Shown here: positions 36,897 through 46,357 of the stretch, one piece after another
Numbering within the stretch: the stretch's first letter is position 1
How the letters are laid out: each line of letters begins with the position of its first letter
Assembly: GCF_001010805.1 (NCBI RefSeq)
Contig: NZ_CP011477.1
Span: 1,937,001-2,001,000 of the forward strand
Direction: 5' to 3'
DNA length: 64,000 nucleotides
Origin: Spongiibacter sp. IMCC21906
Lineage (GTDB): Bacteria > Pseudomonadota > Gammaproteobacteria > Pseudomonadales > Spongiibacteraceae
The notes under the pieces: model-generated
The model's input: the letters and a program-made list of their open reading frames with translations, nothing else
The model's database searches: none
What the model was told of the DNA's origin: nothing
Program-made: the position numbers and the translations under genes

Positions 36897-37760
36897 ATGC
36901 CTGCTGCAAAGAAAAGAGCAAAAGCTGCAGTTAAAAAAACTGCGCCCAAGAAAACCGCTGTTAAAAGACAGAGTGCTGTTGCTGGAAGCCCTCTGGTAAA
37001 AAAAGCAGAGGATGGTTTGAAGAAAGTAGAGGCGATGGTCGCCGCTGAAAGAAAAGCCGTTGCAGCTGCAAAAGCCAAATTGGCGAGCGCCCAAGCGACA
37101 GCCAAGAAAAGCGCCAAAGCGGTAGATAAAAATGCAGCCAAACGCGCAGCCACTGCTGCACAAAAAGCCAACGCTAAGCTGAAGGCAGCTCGAGCCAAGC
37201 TGGCCAGTAACAAAGCGTCATATAGCAATGCCAAGGCGCTGGCTAAACTTAAGGCTTCTGAGGAAGCGGTTAAGCAAAAGCTCCAAGAGCGTTCACAAGC
37301 CTTGGCTAGCAAAGCGGAAACGGATCTGGCAAAAGCAGTTAAACTGTTTGAACAGCGTTTTATGAAAAAGCGCACCGCAGAAAACAAGGCCAAATTGGCG
37401 GTTATCGAGCGCAAGCTTGTCAATAAGCACAAGCAAGCTGTAAAGCAAGTGACCAAGAAGATCGACGATCCAAAGGTACTTTCTGAAGCTAAAGCCAGTG
37501 CTAAAAAAGCCTCGGTAAGCAAAGCACCTGCTAAAAAGAAAGCGGCAGCTAAAAAGGCGGCCCCAAAGAAAGCCGCAGCTAAAAAAGTTGCCGCTAAAAA
37601 GAAAGCTGCACCTAAGAAGGTAGCTGCCAAGAAGAAGGCGGCCCCCAAAAAGACAGCGGCGAAAAAACCAGCTGCTAAAAAGGTAGCAGCAAAGAAAGCA
37701 CCTGCTAAAAAAGTGGCTCCGGCGCCTTCGGCACCGCCAGCCCCAAGCGAAAACAGCTAG
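36897..37760 (+). CDS. algP: AlgP-like histone H1-like lysine/alanine-rich protein
   Basis: It has 287 residues made almost entirely of Ala and Lys. The N-terminal part is basic with KRAKAAVKKTAPKK; the centre (about 30-190) is a long Ala/Lys/Glu helix with coiled-coil character; the C-terminus is a run of KAAAKK/KKAAPKK/PAKK repeats like the C-terminal tail of eukaryotic histone H1. AlgP (AlgR3) of Pseudomonas, a DNA-binding protein linked to alginate gene expression, has this composition. The repeats are prone to length variation. Homology versus shared composition cannot be separated by eye, so the symbol is tentative. A terminator follows directly. Confidence 0.8.
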   Translation: MPAAKKRAKAAVKKTAPKKTAVKRQSAVAGSPLVKKAEDGLKKVEAMVAAERKAVAAAKAKLASAQATAKKSAKAVDKNAAKRAATAAQKANAKLKAARAKLASNKASYSNAKALAKLKASEEAVKQKLQERSQALASKAETDLAKAVKLFEQRFMKKRTAENKAKLAVIERKLVNKHKQAVKQVTKKIDDPKVLSEAKASAKKASVSKAPAKKKAAAKKAAPKKAAAKKVAAKKKAAPKKVAAKKKAAPKKTAAKKPAAKKVAAKKAPAKKVAPAPSAPPAPSENS

Positions 37761-37775
37761 TCACTGAAAGATAAG

Positions 37776-37801
37776 AACGGGAGCTTCGGCTCCCGTTTTT
37801 A
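37776..37801 (+). terminator. Rho-independent terminator after the algP-like gene
   Basis: The 9-bp stem AACGGGAGC/GCTCCCGTT (37776-37784 and 37789-37797) has a UUCG tetraloop and is followed by a T-run. It may also serve the convergent mobA gene. Confidence 0.92.
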
Positions 37802-37809
37802 TTTCTGCC

Positions 37810-38412
37810 TTATTTACTCAACAGTTCTTTTTGGGTATTAAAATTCTTAAAGCTATCATGGCAATCGCTGAAATCAACGTGTATAGCGGCTTCTTGTTTA
37901 TACCAATGCCTCACACTGCGCTGGCCCTGATCGAGATAATTTTGCAAAGACCTGCGCATGGATTTTTTAATGAGTGCGAACAGGTACTGTTCACGCTGAC
38001 CGTCCCATGCATAGCAGATGGTTTTGTCGGTCTTTTCCATGCTCTTCAATAATCGACTAAATAGTTGTGGTGGTGGCTGTGGACAGTCGCAGGGTAATAC
38101 AAGCAGTAAATCAGTATTTGCTTGATCCATTCCGGCTAAAATACCTGCTAATGGACCCTGGTATTGCAAGTTACCGTCAGTCACGGTTTCACCGTAGCGG
38201 CGGTAGTCTTCAAGGTGTCTATTACAGCTAATTAAACATTGCTGATAGCTCTTTGGTAGCGTTGCAATGAGGTGCTCTACAAGCGCTTTGCCATGCCATG
38301 GCATTAAGCCTTTATCTTGGCCGCTCATTCGCCGACCTTCGCCACCTGCTAATATCAACAAGCTATAGGGCTGCGAATGGAGGCTGGTATTATGGATAGT
38401 GCTGACGGACAT
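37810..38412 (-). CDS. mobA: Molybdenum cofactor guanylyltransferase
   Basis: Transfers GMP from GTP to molybdopterin to form the guanine-dinucleotide cofactor. It has 200 residues. The nucleotide-binding signature LILAGGEGRRMSGQDKGL lies near residues 18-35; the central YQGPLAGILAGM and VLPCDCPQ segments match the family. The divergent neighbour is tsaB. No other molybdenum cofactor gene is in the window. Confidence 0.93.
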   Translation of the reverse strand: MSVSTIHNTSLHSQPYSLLILAGGEGRRMSGQDKGLMPWHGKALVEHLIATLPKSYQQCLISCNRHLEDYRRYGETVTDGNLQYQGPLAGILAGMDQANTDLLLVLPCDCPQPPPQLFSRLLKSMEKTDKTICYAWDGQREQYLFALIKKSMRRSLQNYLDQGQRSVRHWYKQEAAIHVDFSDCHDSFKNFNTQKELLSK

Positions 38413-38490
38413 TAATTCATACCTGATTTTTTGCTGTGATATGATACCGGCTCCAGAATACCATTCCCTATAGCTGTTAGCGGTCTTTTC

Positions 38491-39177
38491 ATGACAAGTA
38501 TTCTTGCAATTGACGCTGCGACCGAGGCTTGTTCGGTTGCGTTGTTAGATGGCGATAAAGTGCGAGAAGATTTTCGCATGTTGCCGCGTACCCATACCCA
38601 GTTTTTGCTACCCATGGTAGATCAACAATTGCGAGAAAGCGGTAGAAGGCTTCACGATCTTGATGCCATTGCGTTTACCGCCGGCCCCGGATCATTTACC
38701 GGTTTGCGAATTGCCTGCGCAGTGGTGCAAGGCCTGGCTTACGCTGCCGATATCCCTGTTATTCCTATTTCTACTTTACAGGCGATGGGCCAGCTTGCTT
38801 TACAAGAGGATGAACTGGAGGAGGGGGATGAGATCTATCCGGTTCTAGACGCGCGAATGTCAGAGGTGTATTGGGGGGCTTATCGGGTGAGCAATGGCCT
38901 AGCCTTAGCTGCGTGCCATGATCAACTGTCAGCGCCGTCTGAATTGAACTTTTCACTTTCTAATTCAGAAAAGTCCGTGGGGGTCGGTAACGGTTGGCAG
39001 TATCGGCAGGCGTTCTCTTTGGATGTTTTGCCAGTAAAGGTGATTGAAGAGTGTTATCCCCGGGCGGCTGCAATGCTGCCCTTGGCAGAAAAGCGATTTA
39101 CCGATTCTGATTTTGTTTCTGCAGAACAGGCTCAACCCGTTTATCTGCGTGACAGTGTGGCGTGGCAAAAAAGTTGA
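38491..39177 (+). CDS. tsaB: tRNA t6A37 synthesis protein TsaB
   Basis: Scaffold partner of TsaD and TsaE in threonylcarbamoyladenosine formation at tRNA position 37. It has 228 residues. The ASKHA-fold motifs ILAIDAATEACSVAL and FTAGPGSFTGLRIA are clear, and ISTLQAM follows. It is often encoded near adk in pseudomonads, as here. Confidence in the family is high; tsaD and tsaE are not in this window. Confidence 0.95.
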   Translation: MTSILAIDAATEACSVALLDGDKVREDFRMLPRTHTQFLLPMVDQQLRESGRRLHDLDAIAFTAGPGSFTGLRIACAVVQGLAYAADIPVIPISTLQAMGQLALQEDELEEGDEIYPVLDARMSEVYWGAYRVSNGLALAACHDQLSAPSELNFSLSNSEKSVGVGNGWQYRQAFSLDVLPVKVIEECYPRAAAMLPLAEKRFTDSDFVSAEQAQPVYLRDSVAWQKS

Positions 39178-39250
39178 GTTGAACCACATAACGTTGGTTA
39201 TCAACAAGACAGTAAAGATGAATATGACAAAAGAAAGGACCTGCATATAA

Positions 39251-40051
39251 ATGGACGCTTTTCAGGCAGTGGTATTAGCGGCAATTCAAGGGCTCACCGA
39301 GTTTCTTCCAATCTCAAGCTCCGGGCATTTGGTTTTACCTCAGACCTTGTTGGGTTGGGAAGATCAAGGATTGGCGTTTGATGTAGCAGTGCATGTGGGA
39401 TCTTTAGTTGCTGTACTTTGGTTTTTTCGTCGCGATGTCTGTAATTTGCTTTTAGCTTGGGGCAGCAGTATTTGTGGCAAGGGGCATGACCAAGATTCAA
39501 AGCTTGCTTGGTACGTGATTATTGCTACTTTGCCAGCGATACTTGCGGGACTCGTGTTTAATGACTTAATCGAAACCCATTTGCGGAGTGGTTATGTGCT
39601 CGCCATGACTACCTTGGTTTGGGGGGTAGTGTTGGGCGCGGTAGATCGCTTTGCCAGCCATCGCCGACAGATTACCGACATCGGCTTGGGTATCGCCTTG
39701 TTTATTGGCTTCAGTCAAGCTTTGGCATTGGTGCCCGGTACCTCCCGTTCCGGTATCACTATTACGGCGGCCTTGTTGGTAGGGTTGAATCGCAGCGATG
39801 CGGCACGATTTTCATTTTTATTATCCATGCCAATTATTGCCGCGGCAGGAAGCTATAAGCTTCTGGAACTTGTCCAAAGCGATACCCACATTGCTTGGAC
39901 ATATTTATCTATTGGCTTTGTGGTGTCGGCAGTCACGGCCTATTTCTGTATTCGGGTCTTTATGAATTGGGTGGAGCGCATTGGTATGATGCCCTTTGCC
40001 ATTTATCGCGTAATACTGGCCGGGATTATTTTTGCGGTGCTTGCTTGGTAA
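39251..40051 (+). CDS. uppP: Undecaprenyl-diphosphate phosphatase
   Basis: Integral membrane enzyme that recycles undecaprenyl pyrophosphate for peptidoglycan synthesis and confers bacitracin tolerance (BacA). It has 266 residues with about eight transmembrane helices. The catalytic motifs IQGLTEFLPISSSGHL (near residues 12-27) and VPGTSRSGITI (about 160-170) are intact. AAAGGA precedes the start as ribosome site. Confidence 0.96.
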   Translation: MDAFQAVVLAAIQGLTEFLPISSSGHLVLPQTLLGWEDQGLAFDVAVHVGSLVAVLWFFRRDVCNLLLAWGSSICGKGHDQDSKLAWYVIIATLPAILAGLVFNDLIETHLRSGYVLAMTTLVWGVVLGAVDRFASHRRQITDIGLGIALFIGFSQALALVPGTSRSGITITAALLVGLNRSDAARFSFLLSMPIIAAAGSYKLLELVQSDTHIAWTYLSIGFVVSAVTAYFCIRVFMNWVERIGMMPFAIYRVILAGIIFAVLAW

Positions 40052-40144
40052 CTGGAACAATAGTTTACGCTTCAATTAGCTCGACTCAATATTGATAATG
40101 GTATTTAACGCGAGCGCCAGCACATTTAAATGGTTGATGTAGCA

Positions 40145-41440
40145 ATGACAGAACAACAAAATTTCAATAACGGCTTACTCGCATTTCTTGATGCGAGCCC
40201 CACGCCATACCACGCAGTAACTAGCATGAAAGCCGTGCTGTTGAATGCGGGATTTAGCGAATTGAATGAGCGCGATGACTGGGATTTGAGCCCTGGTGGC
40301 CGCTATTTTGTTCTTCGAGAGGCGTCATCCATCGTGGCGTTTACCTTAGGCAAAGGCAAATTAACTGAACAAGGTTGGCGAATGGTGGGGACGCATACTG
40401 ACAGCCCTTGTCTGCGAGTTAAACCTAATCCCGATTTGCACCGACAAGGGTATTATCAGTTAGGCGTTGATGTGTATGGTGGCGCTTTGCTAAACCCGTG
40501 GTTTGATCGCGATTTGGGCTTGGCGGGACGGATTAATTATCGTGACCAAAGTGGTGGCCTTTCGTCTGCGCTAGTCAATATTGACCGACCGATTGGCGTC
40601 GTGCCCAGCTTGGCGATTCACTTAGATCGAGACGCCAACGCCAATCGCAGCGTTAATCCGCAAACGGATTTACCTGTAGTACTCATGCAATCCAAAGAGA
40701 AGCTGCAGTTTAATCAGTTATTAAAGGCGGTACTGGAAGATCAGGGCGTGACGAATGTTGATCAGGTGCTGGATTACGAACTGAGCTTTTACGATTGCCA
40801 GTCTGCAGCCATGATTGGCTGGAACGATGATTTTATTGCCAGTGCTCGCTTAGACAATTTATTGTCTTGCTATATTGGCCTGCAAGCCCTGATCAACGCC
40901 GATGACGATGGCTACCAACTGCTGGTCTGCAATGATCATGAAGAGGTGGGAAGTCAGTCCGCCATTGGCGCTCAAGGGCCGATGCTGGAGTCGGTACTAA
41001 AGCGTGTTTCAGGAGATGAAGTTAGCCTTCAGCGTGCTATTGCCAATTCAATGATGATTTCAGCTGATAATGCCCACGGGGTCCATCCCAATTACAGTGA
41101 TAAGCATGACGCGAATCACGGCCCGCTGCTTAATGCGGGGCCGGTTATTAAAATTAATGTGAATCAACGTTACGCTACCAGTAGTGAAACCAGCGGTATT
41201 TTTCGTAATATCTGCGCCTCCCTTAATGAACCAGTGCAAAGCTTTGTGGTTCGTGCTGATATGGGTTGTGGCAGCACTATTGGCCCGGCAACTGCGTCAG
41301 GTATTGGTGTTCGAACACTCGATATTGGCGTGCCAACCTTTGCTATGCATTCGATAAGAGAGTTGGCGGGGAGTCGTGACGCCGAGGCTCTCAGTCGGAT
41401 ATTGTCGGCATTTTATCGACTGCCAAGCGTCACGTCGTAA
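40145..41440 (+). CDS. apeB: M18 family aminopeptidase
   Basis: Metallo-aminopeptidase of the aspartyl/M18 family. It has 431 residues from ATG 40145; ATG 40130 would add five residues and neither has a good ribosome site. I chose 40145 because the motif [15 protein letters not shown] then begins at the usual distance. Zinc ligands lie in GTHTDSP, the Glu pair in [10 protein letters not shown], and [18 protein letters not shown], which is the family signature. Length is normal for ApeB. The protein is cytoplasmic; the physiological role is peptide turnover. Confidence 0.94.
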   Translation: MTEQQNFNNGLLAFLDASPTPYHAVTSMKAVLLNAGFSELNERDDWDLSPGGRYFVLREASSIVAFTLGKGKLTEQGWRMVGTHTDSPCLRVKPNPDLHRQGYYQLGVDVYGGALLNPWFDRDLGLAGRINYRDQSGGLSSALVNIDRPIGVVPSLAIHLDRDANANRSVNPQTDLPVVLMQSKEKLQFNQLLKAVLEDQGVTNVDQVLDYELSFYDCQSAAMIGWNDDFIASARLDNLLSCYIGLQALINADDDGYQLLVCNDHEEVGSQSAIGAQGPMLESVLKRVSGDEVSLQRAIANSMMISADNAHGVHPNYSDKHDANHGPLLNAGPVIKINVNQRYATSSETSGIFRNICASLNEPVQSFVVRADMGCGSTIGPATASGIGVRTLDIGVPTFAMHSIRELAGSRDAEALSRILSAFYRLPSVTS

Positions 41441-41507
41441 GCAGTTTGCCCAAGTCTGGAGGGCAAATCTTGCGAGCACTGCGGCGTTGGAATTGGCGGC
41501 ATAATGT

Positions 41508-42617
41508 ATGAACGTTCTTTTACTGTCTGCCTATCATGCCGAAAGCCATCGCCAGTGGGCAGAAGGCTTGATGCAAAACTGTGTTGGCATCAAATGGTCA
41601 ATTCTGACGTTGCCGCCACGCCACTTTAATTGGCGGATTCGCGGTAATAGTCTGTCTTGGGCCATGCTGGAAAAAGACCTGCTCTGTGCGGGCTACGATG
41701 CCATTTTAGCCACCTCCATGACCGACCTGTCTGCCTTGAAAGGAATGGTGCCTGATATCGCGGCTATTCCTAGCGCGGTGTATTTCCACGAGAATCAGTT
41801 TGCGTATCCCGCCAGTGGTCGTCAGCAACAAAACATTGAACCCTGCATGGTGAATCTCTATGCCGCCATGGCCGCTGATAAAATTTTATTTAACAGCGAC
41901 TACAATCGACGGAGTTTCACCCAGGGTTGCGACGATTTGTTGCGTCGGCTACCCGATTACGCTCCTCGGACCGAGGTGTTGGCAAAGCTGCAGCGGGATG
42001 CGGAGGTGCTACCCGTCGGTATTACCAAGCCGCTGATGTCTCGCCAATGTGCGGCCCCGCGCTTGCAACTACTTTGGAACCATCGTTGGGAATACGATAA
42101 AGGCCCAGAGCTTTTGCTGGAAATTATTCGCGCCTGCGAGGCACAACAACTAGCGATTGATTTTCACATTGTCGGACAGCAGTTTCGGGATTGCCCCAAT
42201 GCCTTTGCGGCCATTCACCAACTACTTTTGGCAAGCGGAACCTTGGCGCTGGCCAGCTGGGGCTATGTTGAGCAGGCCTGCGACTATCAGCAGCTATTGG
42301 CCGATTGTGATGTGGTTTTGTCGACAGCCGAACATGACTTTCAAGGCTTGTCCGTCATGGAGGCGGTTGCTGCGGGTTGTGTGCCTTTGTTACCCAACCG
42401 GTTGTGCTATCCGGAGTTTTACCCGGCCAATAATCTTTATGGCGGTGAGGGGCTTGCCCAGCAAGCCATTGCGGCCTGCGAGAAGCTGATTCAGTTGCTT
42501 GAGCAGAAAAAGCAGGACCCTTTACTTGCTCAATTACAGCCGCCTTCTGTCGAGGCTTTTTATTGGCAACAGCTCGCGCCTCGTTATCAATCGATACTGG
42601 CTGAGTTGCGGCGGTGA
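41508..42617 (+). CDS. GTDC1/QTMAN-type glycosyltransferase (DUF3524), candidate tRNA-queuosine mannosyltransferase
   Basis: It has 369 residues. The N-terminal DUF3524 domain (about 1-165) contains [26 protein letters not shown] and [10 protein letters not shown]. The C-terminal half is a GT-B glycosyltransferase group 1 domain starting at [17 protein letters not shown] and including [16 protein letters not shown]. These are the hallmarks of the GTDC1 family. The animal enzyme QTMAN mannosylates queuosine in tRNA-Asp. The bacterial members are little studied. The queuosine genes queA and tgt lie about 4 kb downstream in this window, which makes tRNA-queuosine a reasonable substrate hypothesis, but it is inference. 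The family call is firm. Confidence 0.85.
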   Translation: MNVLLLSAYHAESHRQWAEGLMQNCVGIKWSILTLPPRHFNWRIRGNSLSWAMLEKDLLCAGYDAILATSMTDLSALKGMVPDIAAIPSAVYFHENQFAYPASGRQQQNIEPCMVNLYAAMAADKILFNSDYNRRSFTQGCDDLLRRLPDYAPRTEVLAKLQRDAEVLPVGITKPLMSRQCAAPRLQLLWNHRWEYDKGPELLLEIIRACEAQQLAIDFHIVGQQFRDCPNAFAAIHQLLLASGTLALASWGYVEQACDYQQLLADCDVVLSTAEHDFQGLSVMEAVAAGCVPLLPNRLCYPEFYPANNLYGGEGLAQQAIAACEKLIQLLEQKKQDPLLAQLQPPSVEAFYWQQLAPRYQSILAELRR

Positions 42618-42693
42618 CACAGGCTTTTACAGCCAGTATTATAGGCGGCTTTGTCGATTTGGCCTCGCTGCTGGCCCCCATATAGGACTTTCT

Positions 42694-43701
42694 ATGAGCA
42701 AATCTCGCGTCTTGACTGGCATCACGACTACCGGCACGCCTCATTTGGGGAATTATGTTGGTGCCATTCGACCTGCAGTTGCCGACAGTCAGAATGAGGA
42801 TATTGATAGCTTCTTTTTTTTGGCGGATTATCACGCGTTAATCAAATGCCAAGATCCAACGTTGGTACATCAATCTGCTCGTGAAATAGCGGCAACATGG
42901 TTGGCGTTGGGCTTGGATACCGACAAAAGTACTTTTTATCGCCAGTCTGATGTGCCAGAAGTGATGGAGTTAAATTGGATTTTAAGCTGTGTGTGCGCCA
43001 AGGGATTAATGAATCGCGCCCATGCCTATAAGGCGGCTGTTCAAGACAACGAAGAAAAAGGCGAAGACCAGGATTACGCTATAACTATGGGCTTGTTCGC
43101 TTACCCGGTGTTAATGGCGGCCGATATTTTGACCTTTAACGCCGAGAAAGTCCCCGTTGGCCGTGACCAGATTCAGCACATCGAAATGGCCAGAGACATG
43201 GCTCAGCGCTTTAACCATTTATACGGCGAGACGTTTGCGCTACCAGAGGCAGTGGTGGATGATAATGTCGCTGTGTTAAAAGGCTTGGATGGCCGCAAGA
43301 TGAGCAAGAGCTACGGCAACACCATTCCCTTGTTTTTACCTGAGAAAAAACTCCAAAAGCATATCAATAAAATTAAAACTAATTTGTTGGAGCCTGGCGA
43401 GCCTAAAGACCCTGACGACTCTACCGTGTTTCAAATTTGGAAGGCCTTTGCCAGTCCGGCAGACACCGAAGATATGCGCCGTCGTTTTGCTGAAGGTATT
43501 GCCTGGGGCCAAGCAAAAAAAGACTTGTTTGGACTAGTTAACGAGCAGATTAAAGATGCGCGCCAGCGCTACGAAGAGATTCTTGATTCAGGTAGTTACT
43601 TGGATGAAGAGCTGCGCAAGGGCGCTGAAAAGGCTAGAGCGGAGGCGGCACCGTTGCTGGATAAAGCGCGTAAAGCGGTAGGCTTATCTCGGTTTTCTTA
43701 A
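42694..43701 (+). CDS. trpS: Tryptophanyl-tRNA synthetase
   Basis: Class I aminoacyl-tRNA synthetase charging tRNA-Trp. It has 335 residues from ATG 42694 with AGGAC upstream; earlier in-frame codons overlap the glycosyltransferase gene and are not family-like. The HIGH-equivalent motif is [11 protein letters not shown] and the KMSKS motif is [12 protein letters not shown]. Length is typical of the compact bacterial TrpRS. Confidence 0.97.
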   Translation: MSKSRVLTGITTTGTPHLGNYVGAIRPAVADSQNEDIDSFFFLADYHALIKCQDPTLVHQSAREIAATWLALGLDTDKSTFYRQSDVPEVMELNWILSCVCAKGLMNRAHAYKAAVQDNEEKGEDQDYAITMGLFAYPVLMAADILTFNAEKVPVGRDQIQHIEMARDMAQRFNHLYGETFALPEAVVDDNVAVLKGLDGRKMSKSYGNTIPLFLPEKKLQKHINKIKTNLLEPGEPKDPDDSTVFQIWKAFASPADTEDMRRRFAEGIAWGQAKKDLFGLVNEQIKDARQRYEEILDSGSYLDEELRKGAEKARAEAAPLLDKARKAVGLSRFS

Positions 43702-43729
43702 CGCTGTAATGCTCCTTGTGTAACGCAAG

Positions 43730-44017
43730 TTAAAAGCGGGCCTTCACTGAAATACCCGTACCTTCAAGATCCACTTCCAAGGAGCCGCTTTTTAATAAGG
43801 CGGCTTGTTTCTCGGTAAAACGAAACTCCCACAGTCGAATGCGTTGTTTCTCAATGGCATAGTGGTTAATTCGACGAAAAAGATGGGGGACGCTGGTTGC
43901 ATCCGCGCCCGAGGCGCTACTTGGCCAAGCTCTAAATGCGTTAAGGGGTTTGTCTGCCCAGCTAAGGCTGGAAACGACCGAAACAGCTAGAAATATTCCA
44001 ATGCGGCAATATGTCAT
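43730..44017 (-). CDS. Small exported protein of unknown function
   Basis: It has 95 residues with a signal peptide (RIGIFLAVSVVSSLSWA, cleavage after about residue 21). The mature part of about 74 residues has a FRAWPSSASGADATSV segment and ends in a short beta-like stretch (VDLEGTGISVKARF). I do not recognise a family. It is preceded at 6 nt by a perfect 11-bp dyad and then a 12-bp palindrome, suggesting specific control. It is transcribed in the same direction as the TonB receptor but 131 nt downstream of it. Confidence 0.65.
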   Translation of the reverse strand: MTYCRIGIFLAVSVVSSLSWADKPLNAFRAWPSSASGADATSVPHLFRRINHYAIEKQRIRLWEFRFTEKQAALLKSGSLEVDLEGTGISVKARF

Positions 44018-44022
44018 CTTCG

Positions 44023-44069
44023 GGAACCATCAATATGTGTTTATTTGATGGTTCCAATATAACGTTATA
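44023..44069. promoter_or_regulatory. Perfect 11-bp dyad plus 12-bp palindrome before the small exported protein
   Basis: GGAACCATCAA (44023-44033) and TTGATGGTTCC (44045-44055) are perfect inverted repeats around an 11-nt spacer, so half-sites are two helical turns apart. Immediately beyond is the 12-bp palindrome TATAACGTTATA (44058-44069). The pair lies in the promoter/leader region of the minus-strand gene at 44017. An operator or a leader hairpin near the ribosome site would both fit. Confidence 0.6.
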
Positions 44070-44148
44070 AATTAGTGGTGAAATGGTGGAATGTCTCTCT
44101 TGAGACATGGGTCACGAAATCTAACCATTTTTTAATGTTGCGCTACTT

Positions 44149-46191
44149 TTATAGCTTGATTCCTAGCTCAAGGTACACAGCCCGAGGCTCTCCGACGAAA
44201 TAACGGTAGTTGCCAAAGGCATAATCGGCCCGTTCAGCGTAATCGGTATCGGTGAGGTTGTTGAGCCGAATGGCGGCATAGATGTTTTGGCTTAGCTGCT
44301 GGCGCCAACGCAAGTTGACGAGGCTGTGGCCGGGGTACTGGTACTGATTGCTGGCGTCTAGGTAGTACTCACCTTGAAACACCACTTCTAGCTCAATAAG
44401 GCTATTCGCCGTTGGGCTCCAGCCAAGTTGGGTACTGGCAAGCTGACGGGGTGCGGTGTCCAGATCATCTCCCTCGCTGCCAACAACGTCGTTACCGTAC
44501 TGGTGCAGGCTGTAGCTGGCTTGTAGCGCCCAGTTTAAAGTAGGGGTGATATTCCAGTTGAGCTCCAGCTCAAGCCCTCTGTGTTCGGTTTGACCGCCAT
44601 TTCGATTGCGGCGCAGCGAATCCTGAATAATCACGTCTTCTTTTTGCATCCAAAACGCAACAAGCTGGTAGTTAAAGCCAGGCCAATGGCCGCGCAAACC
44701 CCATTCCAGCGCAGCCAATGATTCTTCGTCTAGATTGGCCAGCTGCTGCGTGGATTGCAGTCGGTATAGCTCGTTAGCTTGGGGGGCGCGAAAGCCTTGG
44801 TTAGCGTTGACAATAATGTCAGTGTGCTCGGTGGCCTTATGAACCATGCCTAAATGAAAAGACCAGTTTCGAAAACGATTTTCGTCATCGCTGGGGCGGG
44901 AATAACGGCAGGGGGCCGTAGGGCAGGGGCTACCATCAGCGGCGGTGTTACCGTCGATGATCTGATTGTCATAGTCGTAAAATTGAATATCGTAGCGGGC
45001 CCCAAAATTAACCAGCGTATCGTCGCTAAACTCCCAGTCGCCGCCTATAAACCATGCACCGTAGCGGCCGTCCACGTCGTAATCGTATTGCTGCCCAGTA
45101 GGGAAGCTCGCAAAGCTGGCTGTGTCTTGATGCTGTTGTAAATACGCTTTGGTCAGCTCCATGTCGAAGCCGTTATATAGCGTGACTGATTTGTTGAGGG
45201 AGTGATAAAACGCGGTTTGTACGCCAATGGTCCGTTCGCCGTTTTCCTCTAGCGGCGTGCCTGGCAGAAAATGTTGTAAAAATTCCATTTCGGTATAACG
45301 AATATAAGGCGTGACAACAAAGAGGGTGTCTTTTAAGCCTTCGCGCTCAAAACGACTGTAATAGCGCAGGCTACGACTATTTCGAAACGCCTCGGGGTTG
45401 GGGTTTTCTTTCTTGCGGCTTTCAACTTTGTAAGCGTCTTTGCCGAGAATATAGCCAGCCGTTTCTTGATCTAGGTTACTCGCCGACAGTAGCGATTGAA
45501 TTTGCCACGTTTCGCCTTGATAGTCGTGACGGAAACTTAGTTTTTGCTGGTCGTAGCCCGAGTCATCTTTATAACCACCGTCATGGTTGCCCTGTAAACT
45601 CAAGCGATAGCCATGTTTGCCGTGGGTGTCACTTTCGCTGAATTTCACCCGGCTGTAATTGTGCGGGCCACCTTCAACACTCAGTCGGGTTTCATGATCG
45701 TTGCTGGGTGGCGCGCTAAGCACGTTGATCACGCCATTAAGGGCGTTGCTGCCGTGCACGGCGGTGCCTGGGCCACGAATAATTTCAATGCGCTGTGCCT
45801 GTTCGCTGTTAACGTCAAATAGTGCGTTGACGTTACAGAAGCCGGGGGCTCTCAGTGGAATGCCATCTTCAGCAAGGTAAAACGCGCCGCAGCTGCCAGG
45901 CCCCGTTAAAACGGATGAGCGAATCGCCGTTAAATGTTCTTGACCATTACCTCGGCTAATCCAGACTCCTGCTGCACGATTCAGTAATTGGCTAATATGA
46001 TTGTGGCCCACCGTATCGATATCCTGCGCTGAAATCAGGCTGATAGAGACACTCTGCTCATTCACGTCCTTGGCAATACGACTGGCGGTAACCGACACGG
46101 ATTCCAGCTTGTCATTGTCTTCAGCCAAAACCGCGATAGAGGGTAGCAAGCTAAGGAATAAGCAGGTTTTGCGGGCGAAGGTTTTCATCAT
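44149..46191 (-). CDS. TonB-dependent outer-membrane receptor
   Basis: It has 680 residues with a signal peptide (cleaved after VLA, about residue 23). The TonB box region (ESVSVTASRI) is followed by the plug domain (about 45-160, ending RIEIIRGPGTAVHGSNALNG) and a 22-strand-type barrel; the C-terminus is AVYLELGIKL. The plug has an unusual loop with two Cys (GSCGAFYLAEDGIPL and PGFCNVNALF). Siderophore, haem, metal or vitamin uptake are possible; no biosynthesis or ABC importer gene is adjacent, so the substrate is not assignable. A candidate regulatory dyad lies about 42-68 nt upstream of the start codon. Confidence 0.93.
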   Translation of the reverse strand: MMKTFARKTCLFLSLLPSIAVLAEDNDKLESVSVTASRIAKDVNEQSVSISLISAQDIDTVGHNHISQLLNRAAGVWISRGNGQEHLTAIRSSVLTGPGSCGAFYLAEDGIPLRAPGFCNVNALFDVNSEQAQRIEIIRGPGTAVHGSNALNGVINVLSAPPSNDHETRLSVEGGPHNYSRVKFSESDTHGKHGYRLSLQGNHDGGYKDDSGYDQQKLSFRHDYQGETWQIQSLLSASNLDQETAGYILGKDAYKVESRKKENPNPEAFRNSRSLRYYSRFEREGLKDTLFVVTPYIRYTEMEFLQHFLPGTPLEENGERTIGVQTAFYHSLNKSVTLYNGFDMELTKAYLQQHQDTASFASFPTGQQYDYDVDGRYGAWFIGGDWEFSDDTLVNFGARYDIQFYDYDNQIIDGNTAADGSPCPTAPCRYSRPSDDENRFRNWSFHLGMVHKATEHTDIIVNANQGFRAPQANELYRLQSTQQLANLDEESLAALEWGLRGHWPGFNYQLVAFWMQKEDVIIQDSLRRNRNGGQTEHRGLELELNWNITPTLNWALQASYSLHQYGNDVVGSEGDDLDTAPRQLASTQLGWSPTANSLIELEVVFQGEYYLDASNQYQYPGHSLVNLRWRQQLSQNIYAAIRLNNLTDTDYAERADYAFGNYRYFVGEPRAVYLELGIKL

Positions 46192-46232
46192 TGTGGGCTT
46201 GAAGTCTCGTTATCGATTATTTTGGCGGGATA

Positions 46233-46259
46233 AATCCTTATACCATAATGATAAGGATT
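46233..46259. promoter_or_regulatory. Dyad with Fur-box-like core upstream of the TonB receptor
   Basis: AATCCTTAT (46233-46241) and ATAAGGATT (46251-46259) are perfect 9-bp inverted repeats around 9 nt. The right half includes ATAATGATAA, which matches ten bases of the Fur consensus GATAATGATAATCATTATC. It sits about 42 nt before the receptor start codon. Iron control is inferred. Confidence 0.4.
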
Positions 46260-46357
46260 GCCGACAAAGCAAGTGGTGGCGTCTACCCTGTGCCATAAGG
46301 CGATGTGGTGTATGACGCAACCAGCGTAAATCCTGAGTGGCAGTGTAATGGGCAGCA

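Noticed and set aside
36893-37648. Long minus-strand open frame opposite the algP-like gene (about 250 codons, Ala/Phe/Leu-rich).
   Set aside because: It is the mirror of Lys/Ala codon repeats, which read as Phe/Leu/Ala on the other strand. It has no recognisable domain and no ribosome site.
37500-37740. CRISPR-like or tandem-repeat array in the algP-like gene.
   Set aside because: The repeats are short, irregular and in frame with a protein; there are no unique spacers and no cas genes in the window.
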